NCBI GenBank assembly: GCA_963677325.2
Contig: CAXXGM010000001.1
Span: 1 to 64,000, forward strand
Reading direction: 5' to 3'
DNA from: G963677325 sp963677325
Lineage (GTDB): Bacteria; Bacteroidota; Bacteroidia; Bacteroidales; Prolixibacteraceae
DNA length: 64,000 nucleotides
A program made the translations under genes and the position numbers. Positions 25,688 through 36,048 of this stretch are shown here, one piece after another. How positions within the stretch are numbered: position 1 is the first letter of the stretch; the number at the start of each line of letters is the position of its first letter. The notes under the pieces are model-generated. The model saw only the letters and a list, made by a program, of their open reading frames with translations, was not told the origin of the DNA and ran no database searches.

Positions 25688-26521
25688 TTACTTTTTCCTA
25701 CGTTCAATAATATACCTTGTGGAAGCTTTTTTCTTCGAACGGGTTTTATAACCCTTCGCAAGCAACCCTTTACGTGAACGCGGGTGACCTCCTGAAGCAC
25801 GACCTTCACCACCACCCATCGGGTGATCGACTGGGTTCCATTACTACACACCGCGCACACGCGGACGTCGTCCAAGCCAGCGGCTTCTTCCTGCTTTTCC
25901 TGATGCCTCCAGACCGTGATCTGAGTTACCAACTGTACCAACAGTTGCGCGGCATTTCACAAGAATCATTCTCGATTCTCCTGAAGGAAGTTTGATGATT
26001 GCATAGCGCCCTTCTCTTGAAGTAAGCTGTGCATAGGTTTCCGGCCGACCGGGCCATGATTCCACCTTGCCCAGGATGAAGCTCAATATTATGAACGATA
26101 GTACCAAGAGGTATTTTGGATAAAGGGAGGGAATTGCCGATTTCAGGAGCTACATCCTCGCCCGAAAGAACCGTCTGTCCAACTTGGAGACCGTTTGGTG
26201 CAAGAATATATCTTTTTTCCCCATCAGCATAAATTCAATAATGCAATTCTTGCAGTACGATTTGGGTCATACTGTATTGAATCCACTTTTGCAGGAATAC
26301 CGTCTTTCTCTCTGATAAAGTCAATCACACGGTACTTCCTTTTATGCCCCCCACCTATATACCTCATTGTCATCTTCCCGGAGCTGTTACGGCCGCCGGT
26401 ACTCTTTCATGGGCTTCAACAATGATTTTTCAGGTGCATTGCCAGTCGTAATAGTGTCAAAGGCACCAATAATTTTGTGCCTTTGCCCCGGAGTTACTGG
26501 TTTTAATTTTCTAACTGCCAT
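25688..26521 (-). CDS. rplB: 50S ribosomal protein L2 (four or more indels)
   Basis: MAVRKLKPVTPGQRHKIIGA, GGRNSSGKMTMRYIGGGHKR, KYRVIDFIREKDGIPAKVDS, YILAPNGLQVGQTVLSGEDV, PLGTIVHNIELHPGQGGIMA, MILVKCRATVGTVGNSDHGL, WLGRRPRVRGV and NPVDHPMGGGEGRASGGHPR (the catalytic-site His loop) are all present, in different frames. Breaks are near 26385, 26235, 26043 and 25845. L2 is needed for subunit joining and peptidyl transfer. Confidence 0.9.
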
Positions 26522-26529
26522 TTCTTAGT

Positions 26530-26826
26530 TTAGATATTGCTATAAAAATCAATACTTTCTCCCTTGCTCAGAGTAACAATCGCTTTCTTGAAAGCGTCTG
26601 TTCTTTCCAGAAATTACACCACTTTTAGTGAACCGGGATTTCATTTTACCGGCATACACCATTGTATTGACAGATGTAACTTTAACGCCATAAATTTCTT
26701 CTATGGCCTTTTTGATCTCCAGCTTATTAGCCCTTTTATCAACCTTAAATCCATACCTGCCAAATTTCTCAGATAACAGATTCATTTTCCTCGGTCACGA
26801 TGGGCTTTATCTCAAATATCAACCAT
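26530..26826 (-). CDS. rplW: 50S ribosomal protein L23 (about three indels)
   Basis: The N-terminus reads KPIVTE after a break just behind the ATG at about 26826, then MNLLSEKFGRYGFKVDKRAN and IEEIYGVKVTSVNTMVYAGK. After an extra A near 26605 comes TDAFKKAIVTLSKGESIDFY to SNI. L23 is the docking site for trigger factor and SRP at the tunnel exit. Confidence 0.88.
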
Positions 26827-26831
26827 ATGTT

Positions 26832-27466
26832 TTAGGCATTTAACTTAAACAATTCATCCATTTTTGCTACAGAACTCTCCACCAAAACAAGTTTTTTAGC
26901 TCTCATTATCTTATAAGTGCTTAAATCTGAAGCACTTATAATCTCAACGTTCTGTAAATTTCTGGAGGACAAATATAGATTTTTATTTGCTTCCGATAAT
27001 ACAATTAATGATTTTTTATCATTAATTTTTAGATTATTCTGAATTTCCACAAATTTCTTTGTTTTAGGACCTTCAAAAACAAAATCTTCAAGAACCATTA
27101 TATCATTCGCCTGTGCTTTATAAGACAGAGCTGATTTTCTTGCAAGCTCCTTCAATTTCTTATTCAACTTGAAACTATAATCCCTTGGCTGAGGCCCGAA
27201 AATACGTCCGCCACCACGGATAGTTCCAGATTTGATGCTTCCAGCACGTGCACCACCAGTACCTTTCTGACGTTTCAGTTTTCTTGTAGATCCTGAAACT
27301 TCACCACGGTCTTTGGCTTTATGCGTACCCTGACGCTGATTAGCAAGGTATTGTTTCACGTCGAGATAAATCGCGTGATCATTTGCTCCACCGCGTAGAT
27401 TGCTGCATTGAGCTCTACGTTTCTTCCGGTTTCCTGCCCTGAGGTATTTAGGATTGCAATTTCCAT
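26832..27466 (-). CDS. rplD: 50S ribosomal protein L4 (one frameshift)
   Basis: MEIAILNTSGQETGRNVELN, a missing base near 27388, then ANDHAIYLDVKQYLANQRQG, GTGGARAGSIKSGTIRGGGR (extended loop lining the tunnel) and an intact globular C-terminal part to DELFKLNA. About 211 residues in total. Confidence 0.92.
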
Positions 27467-28089
27467 CACTTCGTCAATGATTAAGTATGAACCATTGGCT
27501 CCGGGTACGGAACCTTTAACAATTAAAAGATTATTCTCTGAAATAACCTTTCAACACTTCAAGGTTTTGCACAGTAACCTTCGCTTCCTCCATGTACGTC
27601 CTGCCATACGCATACCTTTGAAAACCCGGGAAGGATAAGATGATGCACCGACTGAACCGGGAGCTCGCAACCTGTTGTGCTGACCATGAGTCGATTGACC
27701 AACTCCCCCAAAGCCATGGCGTTTTACAACACCCTGAAAACCCTTACCTTTAGAGATTCCGGAGATATCGACAAATGTAGCAGGCTCAATAAAATCTACC
27801 AACACCACATCTCCGAGCTTCACATTGTCACCAAATCCGTCAAATTCAACGAATTTTTTCTTAGGACTAGTACCAGCCTTTTTGCAATGGCCGATTTCAG
27901 GTTTGGGTCGCATGTTTTTCCTTTTTCTCCAGGAAGCCCAACTGTACCAGCACTGTATCCGTCTTTTTCAACGGTGCGGATCTGGGTGACGGGGCATGGA
28001 CCAGCCTCGATTACAGTGCATGGGATGTTTTTCCCCTCAACACTGAATACGGAAGTCATTCCGATTTTTTTTCCAATTAATCCAGACAT
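27466..28089 (-). CDS. rplC: 50S ribosomal protein L3 (four to five indels)
   Basis: MSGLIGKKIGMTSVFSVEGK to RTVEKDGYSA is in frame. After breaks near 27945 and 27898 come PEIGHCKKAGTSPKKKFVEF and the long core to HGFGGVGQSTHGQHNRLRAP and YPSRVFKGMRMAGR. Breaks near 27595 and 27545 then precede VTVQNLEVLK and ENNLLIVKGSVPGANGSYLI. The stop TGA shares its A with the rplD ATG. Confidence 0.9.
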
Positions 28090-28106
28090 TTTTTACTTGT
28101 TGTTTA

Positions 28107-28412
28107 TCAAACTTTAATTTCTACTTCAACACCACTTGGTAATTCAAGCTTCATTAAGGCGTCGATTGTTTTGGCCGTGGAACTGTAAATGTCAATCAAC
28201 CTCTTGTATGAGGATAATTCGAATTGTTCCCTTGATTTTTTGTTTACAAAGGTTGATCTCAGAACTGTAAAAATTCTTCGGTGGGTAGGAAGCGGAATAG
28301 GTCCGCTGACGACAGCACCGGTCGTTTTTACCGTCTTCACAATCTTTTCAGCCGATTTATCAACCAGATTGTGATCATACGATTTCAGTTTGATCCTGAT
28401 TCTTTGACTCAT
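28107..28412 (-). CDS. rpsJ: 30S ribosomal protein S10
   Basis: 101 residues: MSQRIRIKLKSYDHNLVDKS, PLPTHRRIFTVLRSTFVNKK and SREQFELSSYKRLIDIY. A 30S head protein; in E. coli also a transcription antitermination factor (NusE). Intact. It follows fusA directly, the usual Bacteroidota junction without tuf. Confidence 0.97.
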   Translation of the reverse strand: MSQRIRIKLKSYDHNLVDKSAEKIVKTVKTTGAVVSGPIPLPTHRRIFTVLRSTFVNKKSREQFELSSYKRLIDIYSSTAKTIDALMKLELPSGVEVEIKV

Positions 28413-28430
28413 GATAAGAACGTATTTTAA

Positions 28431-30539
28431 TTATAATAAATCTGTTCTGCCTTTAACATTCTCAAGAACACTCAAGGCTATATTCTTTGGTACTTCTGCG
28501 TAATGTGAGAATTCCATGGTTGATGTGCACGACCCGAAGACAACGTTCTCAGTACCGTAACATAGCCAAATTGTTCAGATAACGGTACAACGGCCTTAAT
28601 AACCCTTGCACCAAATTTGGCATCCATGCTTTCGACATGTCCCCGGCGGCGGTTCAGGTCTGATACAATGTCTCCCATGTATTCATCCGGAGTAACTACT
28701 TCAACTCTCATGATCGGTTCCAAAAGGACAGGTTTTGCCTTTGGAGCTGCATTTCTGAACGCCTGTTTCGCAGCAAGCTCGAACGAAAGAGCATCAGAGT
28801 CCACAGGATGAAATGAACCATCAAAGAGAACGATTTTAAGGTTTTCAACTTTAAATCCTGCAAGCGGACCATTGTTCATAGCTTCCTTAAATCCTTTTTC
28901 AACCGGTGAAATAAAATCACGCGGAATAGTTCCACCTTTAATCTGCGTCAACAAACTGTAATCCGGTTACACCATCGTCTACAGGACCCAATTTGATATA
29001 GATGTCTGCAAATTTTCCACGTCCACCGGTTTGTTTCTTAAATACTTCACGTAATTCAACTGTATTTGTAACAGCTTCCTTGTAAGCAACCTGGGGTGCA
29101 CCCTGATTACATTCTACCTTGAACTCTCTTTTTAATCTGTCAACGATAATTTCAAGGTGAAGTTCACCCATTCCGCGAATTACGGTTTGCCCGCTATCCT
29201 GGTCAGTTCTGACCTGGAATGTAGGATCTTCCTCCGCAAGCTTGGCCAAACCATTAGAAAGCTTATCAAGGTCATTCTGTGTTTTTGGTTCGATGGCAAT
29301 ACCGATGACAGGTTCAGGAAACGTCATGGATTCAAGGACAATAGGATGATCTACATCACATAAAGTATCTCCTGTACGAATATCTTTAAATCCGACTGCT
29401 GCACAAATGTCCCCTGCTTCGATCACTTCACGCGGCTGTTGTTTATTGGCATGCATCTGGAATAATCGTGAAATACGTTCCTTTTTCCCGGTACGCATGT
29501 TCATTACATACGATCCGGCATCAATTTTTCCTGAATAAACACGTATAAAACAAAGTCTACCGACATAGGGATCGGTGGCAATCTTAAATGCCAATGCAGC
29601 AAGAGGCTGATCAACGGAAGGCTTTCTCTCAATGGTCTTATCTGTATCAGGATCCTTTCCCTGGATAGAACCAATATCGATTGGACTTGGAAGAAATGCG
29701 CAGACTGCATCCAATAACGTCTGAACACCTTTATTTTTAAACGAAGAACCGCACAACATCGGGATAATAACTCCCTGAAGGGTTGCTTTCCTGATGACAG
29801 CCAGCATCTCATCTTCTGTAATGCTTTTAGGGTCTTCGAAGAATTTTTCAATCAAAGCTTCATCCTGTTCGGCAACAGATTCGACGAGTTTTTCGCGCCA
29901 TTCGTTGGCCAGCTCAATCATATCGGCCGGTATTTCGCTAACACTGTAATCAGAACCCAATGTTTCGTCATGCCAAAGGATGGCTTTCATTTTGATCAGG
30001 TCGATTACGCCGACAAATTTTTCTTCTGCCCCGATGGGAAGCTGAACCGGAACTGGATTAGCTCCGAGTTTTTCCTTAATTTCATTGTATACGTTAAAGA
30101 AATCGGCACCTGACCTATCCATCTTATTGATGAAAGCGATTTTCGGCACACCATATTTTTCGGCCTGACGCCAAACAGTCTCCGACTGTGCTTCAACACC
30201 CCCAACCGCGCAAAATGTTGCAACTGCACCGTCAAGTACTCTCAGCGACCGTTCTACTTCAACGGTGAAGTCAACGTGCCCGGGAGTATCAATTATATTG
30301 ATCTGGTGAATAATATCATTGTATTTCCACTCTGTAAAAGTGGCTGCTGAAGTAATTGTAATACCACGTTCTTGTTCCTGCGCCATCCAGTCCATGGTAG
30401 CGGCACCTTCGTGTACCTCGCCCATACGGTGCGTTTTACCGGTGTAAAACAAGATCCTTTCGGTGGTAGTTGTTTTACCCGCGTCGATGTGTGCCATGAT
30501 ACCAATGTTCCTGGTATGTGTAAGATCCCTTTTTGCCAT
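28431..30539 (-). CDS. fusA: Elongation factor G (two frameshifts)
   Basis: 702 residues after correction. G domain motifs are canonical: NIGIMAHIDAGKTTTTERIL, IDTPGHVDFTVEVERSL and FINKMDRSGADF. Domains II-V follow, ending GYVTVLRTLSSGRA and EVPKNIALSVLENVKGRTDL. An extra C near 28952 breaks the frame at QFVDEIKGGTIPRDF and a missing A near 28530 breaks GRATSTMEFSHYAEV. It catalyses GTP-driven translocation. Between rpsG and rpsJ in the str operon. Compare the degenerate paralogue at 36049. Confidence 0.95.
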
Positions 30540-30581
30540 TTATTAATTCCTAATCTAAGCTAAAGCCGTATTTATAATTTA

Positions 30582-31058
30582 TTAAAAACGAAAATGAGCA
30601 AAAGCACGGTTTGCTTCCGCCATTCTGTGTGTATCTTCCTTCTTTTTGAATGCTCCGCCTTCCTCATTAAATGCAGCCATTGTTTCGGCAGCAAGTTTCT
30701 CTGCCATGGAATGGCCTGAACGTTTGGAGGAGAATAATATTAAATTCTGTATGGAGATAGCAATCTTGCGTTCCGGACGAATTTCCATTGGAACCTGAAA
30801 GTTTGCTCCTCCAACCCTGCGACTCTTTACCTCCACAGCTGGTGTAATATTCTGTAAGGCCTTTTTCCAGATATCAAGCACAGGAAGTTCATTATCTTTC
30901 ATCTTTTTCCCTACGATGTCCATGGCATCATAGAAAATTTTGAAGGCTGTGGTTTTCTTCCCGTCCTTCATCAAACCGTTAACAAATCTGGTTACCAGAA
31001 CATCTTTATAAACAGGGTCCGGTAAGATAATTCTCTTTTTTGGTTTTGTCTTCCTCAT
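30582..31058 (-). CDS. rpsG: 30S ribosomal protein S7
   Basis: 158 residues: MRKTKPKKRIILPDPVYKDV, LVTRFVNGLMKDGKKTTAFK, VGGANFQVPMEIRPERKIAI and the terminal RMAEANRAFAHFRF. It nucleates the 30S head. Intact; 122 bases separate it from rpsL. Confidence 0.97.
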   Translation of the reverse strand: MRKTKPKKRIILPDPVYKDVLVTRFVNGLMKDGKKTTAFKIFYDAMDIVGKKMKDNELPVLDIWKKALQNITPAVEVKSRRVGGANFQVPMEIRPERKIAISIQNLILFSSKRSGHSMAEKLAAETMAAFNEEGGAFKKKEDTHRMAEANRAFAHFRF

Positions 31059-31180
31059 CTTAGTCTTCTTTGTTTGTGTTATTCGAATCGGCTGTTGTCA
31101 TGTCTTCAGTTTAGATAGCTTGCTCAAGGCAAGCCCTTACTCAACCCAACCACCCACAAATAACTAATTCTATTACTTAT

Positions 31181-31588
31181 TTATTTTTTCTTCTTTGTAG
31201 TTGCTGCTGCCTGTCCTGGTTTTGGACGTTTAGCACCATATTTTGAACGACGTTGTTTACGACCTTCAACCCCTGCTGTGTCTAACGCACCGCGAATAAG
31301 GTGATAACGTACCCCCGGAAGATCCTTCACACGTCCTCCACGTACAAGAACAATTGAGTGTTCCTGCAGATTGTGACCTTCTCCCGGAATATAAGCATTT
31401 ACTTCTTTTTGGTTGGTCAATCTCACCCTTGCTACTTTACGCATGGCTGAGTTTGGCTTTTTAGGTGTAGTCGTATAAACACGAACACATACGCCTCTTC
31501 GCTGAGGGCAGGAGTTAAGTGCCGGAGACTTACTCTTATCTTCGATGCTGGTTCTCCCTTTACGTACTAACTGTTGAATCGTCGGCAT
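31181..31588 (-). CDS. rpsL: 30S ribosomal protein S12
   Basis: 135 residues: MPTIQQLVRKGRTSIEDKSK, the decoding-centre loop TPKKPNSAMRKVARVRLT, and GGRVKDLPGVRYHLIRGALD. Lysines at the two classic streptomycin-resistance positions (KPNSA and RVKDLPG) are wild type. First gene of the operon, with a promoter about 110 bases upstream. Confidence 0.97.
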   Translation of the reverse strand: MPTIQQLVRKGRTSIEDKSKSPALNSCPQRRGVCVRVYTTTPKKPNSAMRKVARVRLTNQKEVNAYIPGEGHNLQEHSIVLVRGGRVKDLPGVRYHLIRGALDTAGVEGRKQRRSKYGAKRPKPGQAAATTKKKK

Positions 31589-31707
31589 AAACGTCTTTAA
31601 TTATTTTAGTTACAATAAATTACACAAAAAACATGTATTGTAAAAAGATTTTCATCCTTTCATGAAATGCATTGATTTCAAATATCAATCCCTTCTGAAA
31701 TGGACTG

Positions 31708-31737
31708 CAAAAGTACACAATTTCAGATTAAAACAAA
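31708..31737 (-). promoter_or_regulatory. Promoter of the ribosomal operon
   Basis: On the minus strand TTTG (31737-31734) and TACTTTTG (31715-31708) are separated by 18 bases, a strong TTTG/TAnnTTTG match. The predicted leader before rpsL is about 110 bases. The rest of 31589-31954 is A/T-rich and shows no gene. Confidence 0.8.
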
Positions 31738-31954
31738 TACAACCTTAAAAAAAAATGTATTAATTTAAAAGTTTAACATTCGATTAATTTATTTACTACC
31801 TTTTGATCTTGATTTTTCCAATTCCGAACATCAATCTCTTAATATATCCGGCACTCTCAATCCCAAATGCTCATAAAATACCTGGAGCTGATTTTATCAA
31901 GACCAATGACGCAAAAAAGAAATTAAGCATAAACCTAATTTCTTCCCTTACTTG

Positions 31955-33262
31955 TCACTTTCCGACTCTCTCCTTAAACAGCGATTTTATCGGATTAAAT
32001 ATCCGCTGAATCAGCCTGAGATCTTCTGTTATGATTTCTGCAGTTCCCTGGATTTCGTTATTGAACTCGAAAGTTTTGCCATAGGTAGAAACCAAACCAT
32101 TGGGAAGATCGACTTCAAGTGCGTAATAATCGTTGGTTGGAACTTTGGATATGCGGTTAACCTTTCCCTCAACCATTCCGTATTCCATGTATGGATAGTT
32201 ATCGAATTTAATATTGACTTTCTGTCCGGGTTTTACTTTCCCTGATCCTATCCTTTTCAACTGCACTTTCCCCAGCAATTTAGACTCGCGGCCCGGAATG
32301 ACTGTAAATACCATCTCCCCCTTGGATACATTCTGGTTTTTGCTCCAGAACTTTGACAAGGTGACTTCTCCGGAAATGGGTGTTGTTACAAGATAATTCA
32401 GCTCCCACACATCAATGGAAGCCATCAGATTATTATAACTTTCGTTTAATTGCAGTTGATAGGTTTTTTGCTCCTCCTGGGACTGATTTTCCTTATCAAG
32501 TACGGCCTGATCGGCTTCATTGATCTTAAGCTGAGTTTCTGCCAGGGTAGTCCTCATTCCCTGCAGCTCGGATTGACTGGAGAGGAATTCCGCTTTAGAA
32601 CGTTCATATTCCTGAAGTGATAAAACGCCTTTCTTATACAAGGAAGAATCCCTTTTGAATTTACTTCTTGAAACGGTGGTCTCCTCTTCCATTATTTTCT
32701 TTCGTTCCTGTTGACGTTCGAAGAAAGTTCTTGACATTTGGACCTGGTCTTTAAGGGAACGTATCTTCCTTGAGAAGTAATCCCTTTCAGTAAAACTGAG
32801 GTAATCGGTATACTTTTTCAGAAAATCTGTATACAATGTCTGCATCTCTCCAAGTGAATAATTTTCCTGAAAAGATATTTTTCGCGAAAGATCAAAACCT
32901 TCTTTAAAAGGAACCAGCTTTTTGAGCTGCACTTTTAAATCGCATAAATCATCATAGTTGACAGGACTTTCAAGCCTTGCCATCAATTGACCGGTCTCCA
33001 CCTTCTGTTTATCAACAACAAAAATTTCAGAGATCTTGCCATCGACCCGGGCCAGTAATTTGGCCGGTGGATTTTCTGAAGTCACCACAACGGGAGCAAC
33101 CACATAGTCAGGATATTTAAATAACCAGCTCCCAATGATTAGAATGATCACAACAGAATAGATCACCGCAATCCCATTGCGTGTAATCCAGGAAGGCACC
33201 CGGCCCAGGACATCCTGCACCTCTTCACTTCTTATTTCAGCTTCCTCTAAATTTTTTGGCAT
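31955..33262 (-). CDS. HlyD family secretion protein (ABC exporter adaptor)
   Basis: 435 residues. One N-terminal membrane helix (GIAVIYSVVIILIIGSWLF, about residues 31-49), a lipoyl/barrel-sandwich half (LLARVDGKISEIFVVDKQ), a long coiled-coil region (residues about 110-270, many Gln/Glu/Lys/Leu), the second lipoyl half (VTTPISGEVTLSKFWSKNQN) and a beta-barrel domain. It spans the periplasm between the ABC exporter and an outer-membrane channel. It lies 80 bases downstream of the C39-ABC gene and is surely its partner. No TolC gene is nearby. Confidence 0.92.
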   Translation of the reverse strand: MPKNLEEAEIRSEEVQDVLGRVPSWITRNGIAVIYSVVIILIIGSWLFKYPDYVVAPVVVTSENPPAKLLARVDGKISEIFVVDKQKVETGQLMARLESPVNYDDLCDLKVQLKKLVPFKEGFDLSRKISFQENYSLGEMQTLYTDFLKKYTDYLSFTERDYFSRKIRSLKDQVQMSRTFFERQQERKKIMEEETTVSRSKFKRDSSLYKKGVLSLQEYERSKAEFLSSQSELQGMRTTLAETQLKINEADQAVLDKENQSQEEQKTYQLQLNESYNNLMASIDVWELNYLVTTPISGEVTLSKFWSKNQNVSKGEMVFTVIPGRESKLLGKVQLKRIGSGKVKPGQKVNIKFDNYPYMEYGMVEGKVNRISKVPTNDYYALEVDLPNGLVSTYGKTFEFNNEIQGTAEIITEDLRLIQRIFNPIKSLFKERVGK

Positions 33263-33315
33263 ATCTAATTTTTCCTATGCTAAGATTAAAGAATAACCTA
33301 TTTCTCCCGAAGGCA

Positions 33316-33347
33316 TTAACCATTAACCATTAACCATAACCATTAAC
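33316..33347. repeat. ATTAACC tandem repeat
   Basis: Four near-identical copies of CATTAACC between the exporter and adaptor genes, reaching the exporter stop codon. Related in sequence (opposite sense) to the block at 2541-2583. Confidence 0.75.
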
Positions 33348-35532
33348 TTCCCAGCTCCAGTTGATTCTTCACCAGTTTATAATAATGGCCTTTCAGATTA
33401 ATCAGGTCATCATGGGAACCATTTTCGACAATTTCTCCTTTATCCAGAACAATGATCCTGTCAGCATTCTTTACTGTACTCAAACGATGGGCAACCACCA
33501 CCACTGTTCGCCCACGATAAAAAGATTCCATGTTTTCCATGATCGCTCTTTCATTGTTTGCATCCAATGCATTGGTTGCTTCATCAAAAAAGAGGAAATC
33601 AGGCTGCTTGTAAACCGCACGTGCAATAAGTATTCTTTGCTTTTGTCCCTGACTTAACCCTACCCCTTCCTGACCAATCTTCGTATTATACCCCATTGGA
33701 AGCGACTCAATGAAATCCTGGATATTGGCAATGCGGACTGCTTCAAGAAGTCTCTCCCTGTCTGCTTTATCATATCCGACTGTGATGTTATTAATAATAG
33801 TGTCGGAGAAAATAAATCCGTCCTGCATTACTACTCCGCATTTCTCACGCCACATTCTGACTGAAAAATTCCTCAATTGAATATCTCCAACCGAAATTTC
33901 ACCCGTAACAGGAGGATAGAAACCCAGCATCAGCTTGATTAACGTTGTTTTACCGCTTCCGCTCATTCCTACAATAGCTGTGGTTTTTCCGGAGGCAATT
34001 TTCAGATTGATATTTTTCAAAACCATCGGAGATCTTGGCCCTTCATACTGAAAATGTAGTTGATGAATGTTTATATCCTTTCTCTCAGGAAATAAAGTAA
34101 TTTTCTGCTCTTCCATGGTTTCCTCATCCTCCTTGAGGTGGATTTCATTCAATCTCTCCAGCGAAATTTTAGCATCCTGAGCCGTCTCTATAAATCCCAT
34201 CAGTCCTTCAATCGGACCATTCATCATGCCAATGATATAGGATACCGCCACCATCCCTCCAAGGGTCATCTGTCCATCGATCACGAGCTTGGCCGATAAA
34301 AAGCTGATAAGAATATTCTTGAGTTGATTGATAAATCCGGAGCCGACAACTTGAGTTTGTGCAAGTGAGAGCCGGTTGATGTTAACAGTAAACAGTCTGG
34401 CCTGAATTCTCTCCCATTCCCATCTTTTTTGTTTTTCGCAGTTATTAAGCTTTACCTCCTGCATGCCCGTAATCAGTTCAATTAATTTTCCCTGGTTCTC
34501 CGACAGCTGTTTAAATCTTTTAAAATCCAACTCTCTTCTTTTATTCAGAAACAGAATGATCCAAAGCACATACAAAATACTGCCTAACAGAAATATCGCA
34601 AGGATCTGCCAGCTGTAAACAGCCAGTACAACTGAGAAAATAACCAGGTTGACCATAGAAAAAAGTACGTTCAACGATTGGTTTGTCAAAAAATTCTCTA
34701 CTCTTGTATGATCACCGATCCGCTGAAGCATATCCCCAATCATTTTGGTATCGAAGAAGCCAATCGGGAGCTTCATCAGCTTCACGAGGAAATCTGAAAT
34801 AAGCGATATATTAAGCCGGGTAGTCAGATGCAGAAGGATCCAGTTCCTGATAAATTCGACTGAAGTCTGCGAAACAAATAAAACAAGCTGAGCGATAAGG
34901 ATAAGTGTCACAAAACTCATATCCCTGTTATTGATCCCCACATCGACCATGGATTGTGTCAGGAAGGGAAAAATAAGCTGAAGCAAACTTCCAAGCAATA
35001 AACCCCAAATTAATTGCCTGAGAAATTTCCTGTGCTGTCTTAAATAAGAGAAAAGATATTTGAATGACGATTTATCCGTTTTCTCTTCACTAATATTGTA
35101 AAAATCGGGTGTAGGATCCAATAAAAGAGACAATCCTTTTGCTGTAGATGGATCTGTATTGTTGGCCCATCCCTTGAGGAACTCCGGAATGGTGTACTTT
35201 ATAATTCCAAAAGCAGGATCCGCCACATGAACTTTATCCTTTTTGATAGCGAAAACCACGACAAAATGATTCTCTTTCCAATGTACAATGCAGGGCAATG
35301 GCACCTGCTCCGTTAATTGCACAAAACCAATCCGTGCCCCGATAGACCTGAGACCGATGGATTCTGCAGCATCTGAGATTCCCAGTAACGAAACCCCGTT
35401 ACGGGTAAGATAGCTGCTATCGCGGAGCCTCTGAAGGGAGAAATTCTTACCATGATATTTGGCAATCATCCTCAGGCAGGAAGGTCCGCAATCGGTCGCA
35501 TCCAATTGTTTGAAAAAAGGGAAATTGCGCAT
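33343..35532 (-). CDS. Peptidase-domain (C39) ABC transporter
   Basis: 729 residues. The N-terminal C39 protease has its triad Cys15 (DATDCGPSCL), His89 (WKENHFVVV) and Asp105 (HVADPAFG), so it should cleave double-glycine leaders. Then six membrane helices (about 165-445) and an ABC domain with GMSGSGKTTLIKL (Walker A), LSQGQKQRILIARA (signature) and FLFFDEATNALD (Walker B). This is the bacteriocin/peptide exporter (PCAT) layout. No double-glycine precursor peptide was found in 35533-36048 or downstream of the adaptor, so the cargo is encoded elsewhere or overlooked. Confidence 0.95.
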   Translation of the reverse strand: MRNFPFFKQLDATDCGPSCLRMIAKYHGKNFSLQRLRDSSYLTRNGVSLLGISDAAESIGLRSIGARIGFVQLTEQVPLPCIVHWKENHFVVVFAIKKDKVHVADPAFGIIKYTIPEFLKGWANNTDPSTAKGLSLLLDPTPDFYNISEEKTDKSSFKYLFSYLRQHRKFLRQLIWGLLLGSLLQLIFPFLTQSMVDVGINNRDMSFVTLILIAQLVLFVSQTSVEFIRNWILLHLTTRLNISLISDFLVKLMKLPIGFFDTKMIGDMLQRIGDHTRVENFLTNQSLNVLFSMVNLVIFSVVLAVYSWQILAIFLLGSILYVLWIILFLNKRRELDFKRFKQLSENQGKLIELITGMQEVKLNNCEKQKRWEWERIQARLFTVNINRLSLAQTQVVGSGFINQLKNILISFLSAKLVIDGQMTLGGMVAVSYIIGMMNGPIEGLMGFIETAQDAKISLERLNEIHLKEDEETMEEQKITLFPERKDINIHQLHFQYEGPRSPMVLKNINLKIASGKTTAIVGMSGSGKTTLIKLMLGFYPPVTGEISVGDIQLRNFSVRMWREKCGVVMQDGFIFSDTIINNITVGYDKADRERLLEAVRIANIQDFIESLPMGYNTKIGQEGVGLSQGQKQRILIARAVYKQPDFLFFDEATNALDANNERAIMENMESFYRGRTVVVVAHRLSTVKNADRIIVLDKGEIVENGSHDDLINLKGHYYKLVKNQLELGS

Positions 35533-35901
35533 CAGCTTAGTTTAGTTACATAATACAAACGACAAATTTAATAGGATCCTGATAGAATTAAAATTTAAAA
35601 CTGCAGAAACTAAATTTTTATTTCAGGTTTTACCTGACTTTGATTCAAGAGTACCATCCGGGATGAAAACTATTGATCACATTTTTACTCCTGTGATTAA
35701 ATAAATATTAAATCCCGTATCCGGATGGATTGATCCTGGTGATGATTTTAAAGTTTCCATCTCTTCAAAAAATTTAATCTATCAATAATTATGATTTTTT
35801 ATAAAAATAAAATTCTTCTCCGGAAATATTATAAATATCTCAAATATTGCTATTTAATAATATCCGTATTTAAAAAAACTGTTTCTTCTCAAGACTGTAA
35901 G

Positions 35902-35931
35902 TTGGAACTCATCAAATATTATCTATTTTTG
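35902..35931 (+). promoter_or_regulatory. Promoter of the EF-G-like gene
   Basis: TTG at 35902-35904 and TATTTTTG at 35924-35931 fit the Bacteroidota consensus (19-base spacing). The leader would be about 110 bases. The 35533-35900 stretch holds only a 53-codon A/T-rich open frame that I do not trust. Confidence 0.6.
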
Positions 35932-36048
35932 GTGAAATTGATAATAAATTAATGTTTCATGGTTTTATTTTACAATCTTGTAACATTGGATTTTTGAAAA
36001 GCTGAAAATTGGAAACCTATTTATTTTATTATAACTAAATTTTGACCA

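Noticed and set aside
21723..28089. Interpreting the broken ribosomal genes as pseudogenes or programmed frameshifts
   Set aside because: Too many in succession, in essential single-copy-type genes with otherwise perfect conservation; sequence error is simpler.
35789..35950. 53-codon A/T-rich ORF ahead of the EF-G-like gene as exporter cargo
   Set aside because: No double-glycine leader, composition typical of chance frames in A/T-rich DNA, and it overlaps the EF-G-like promoter.
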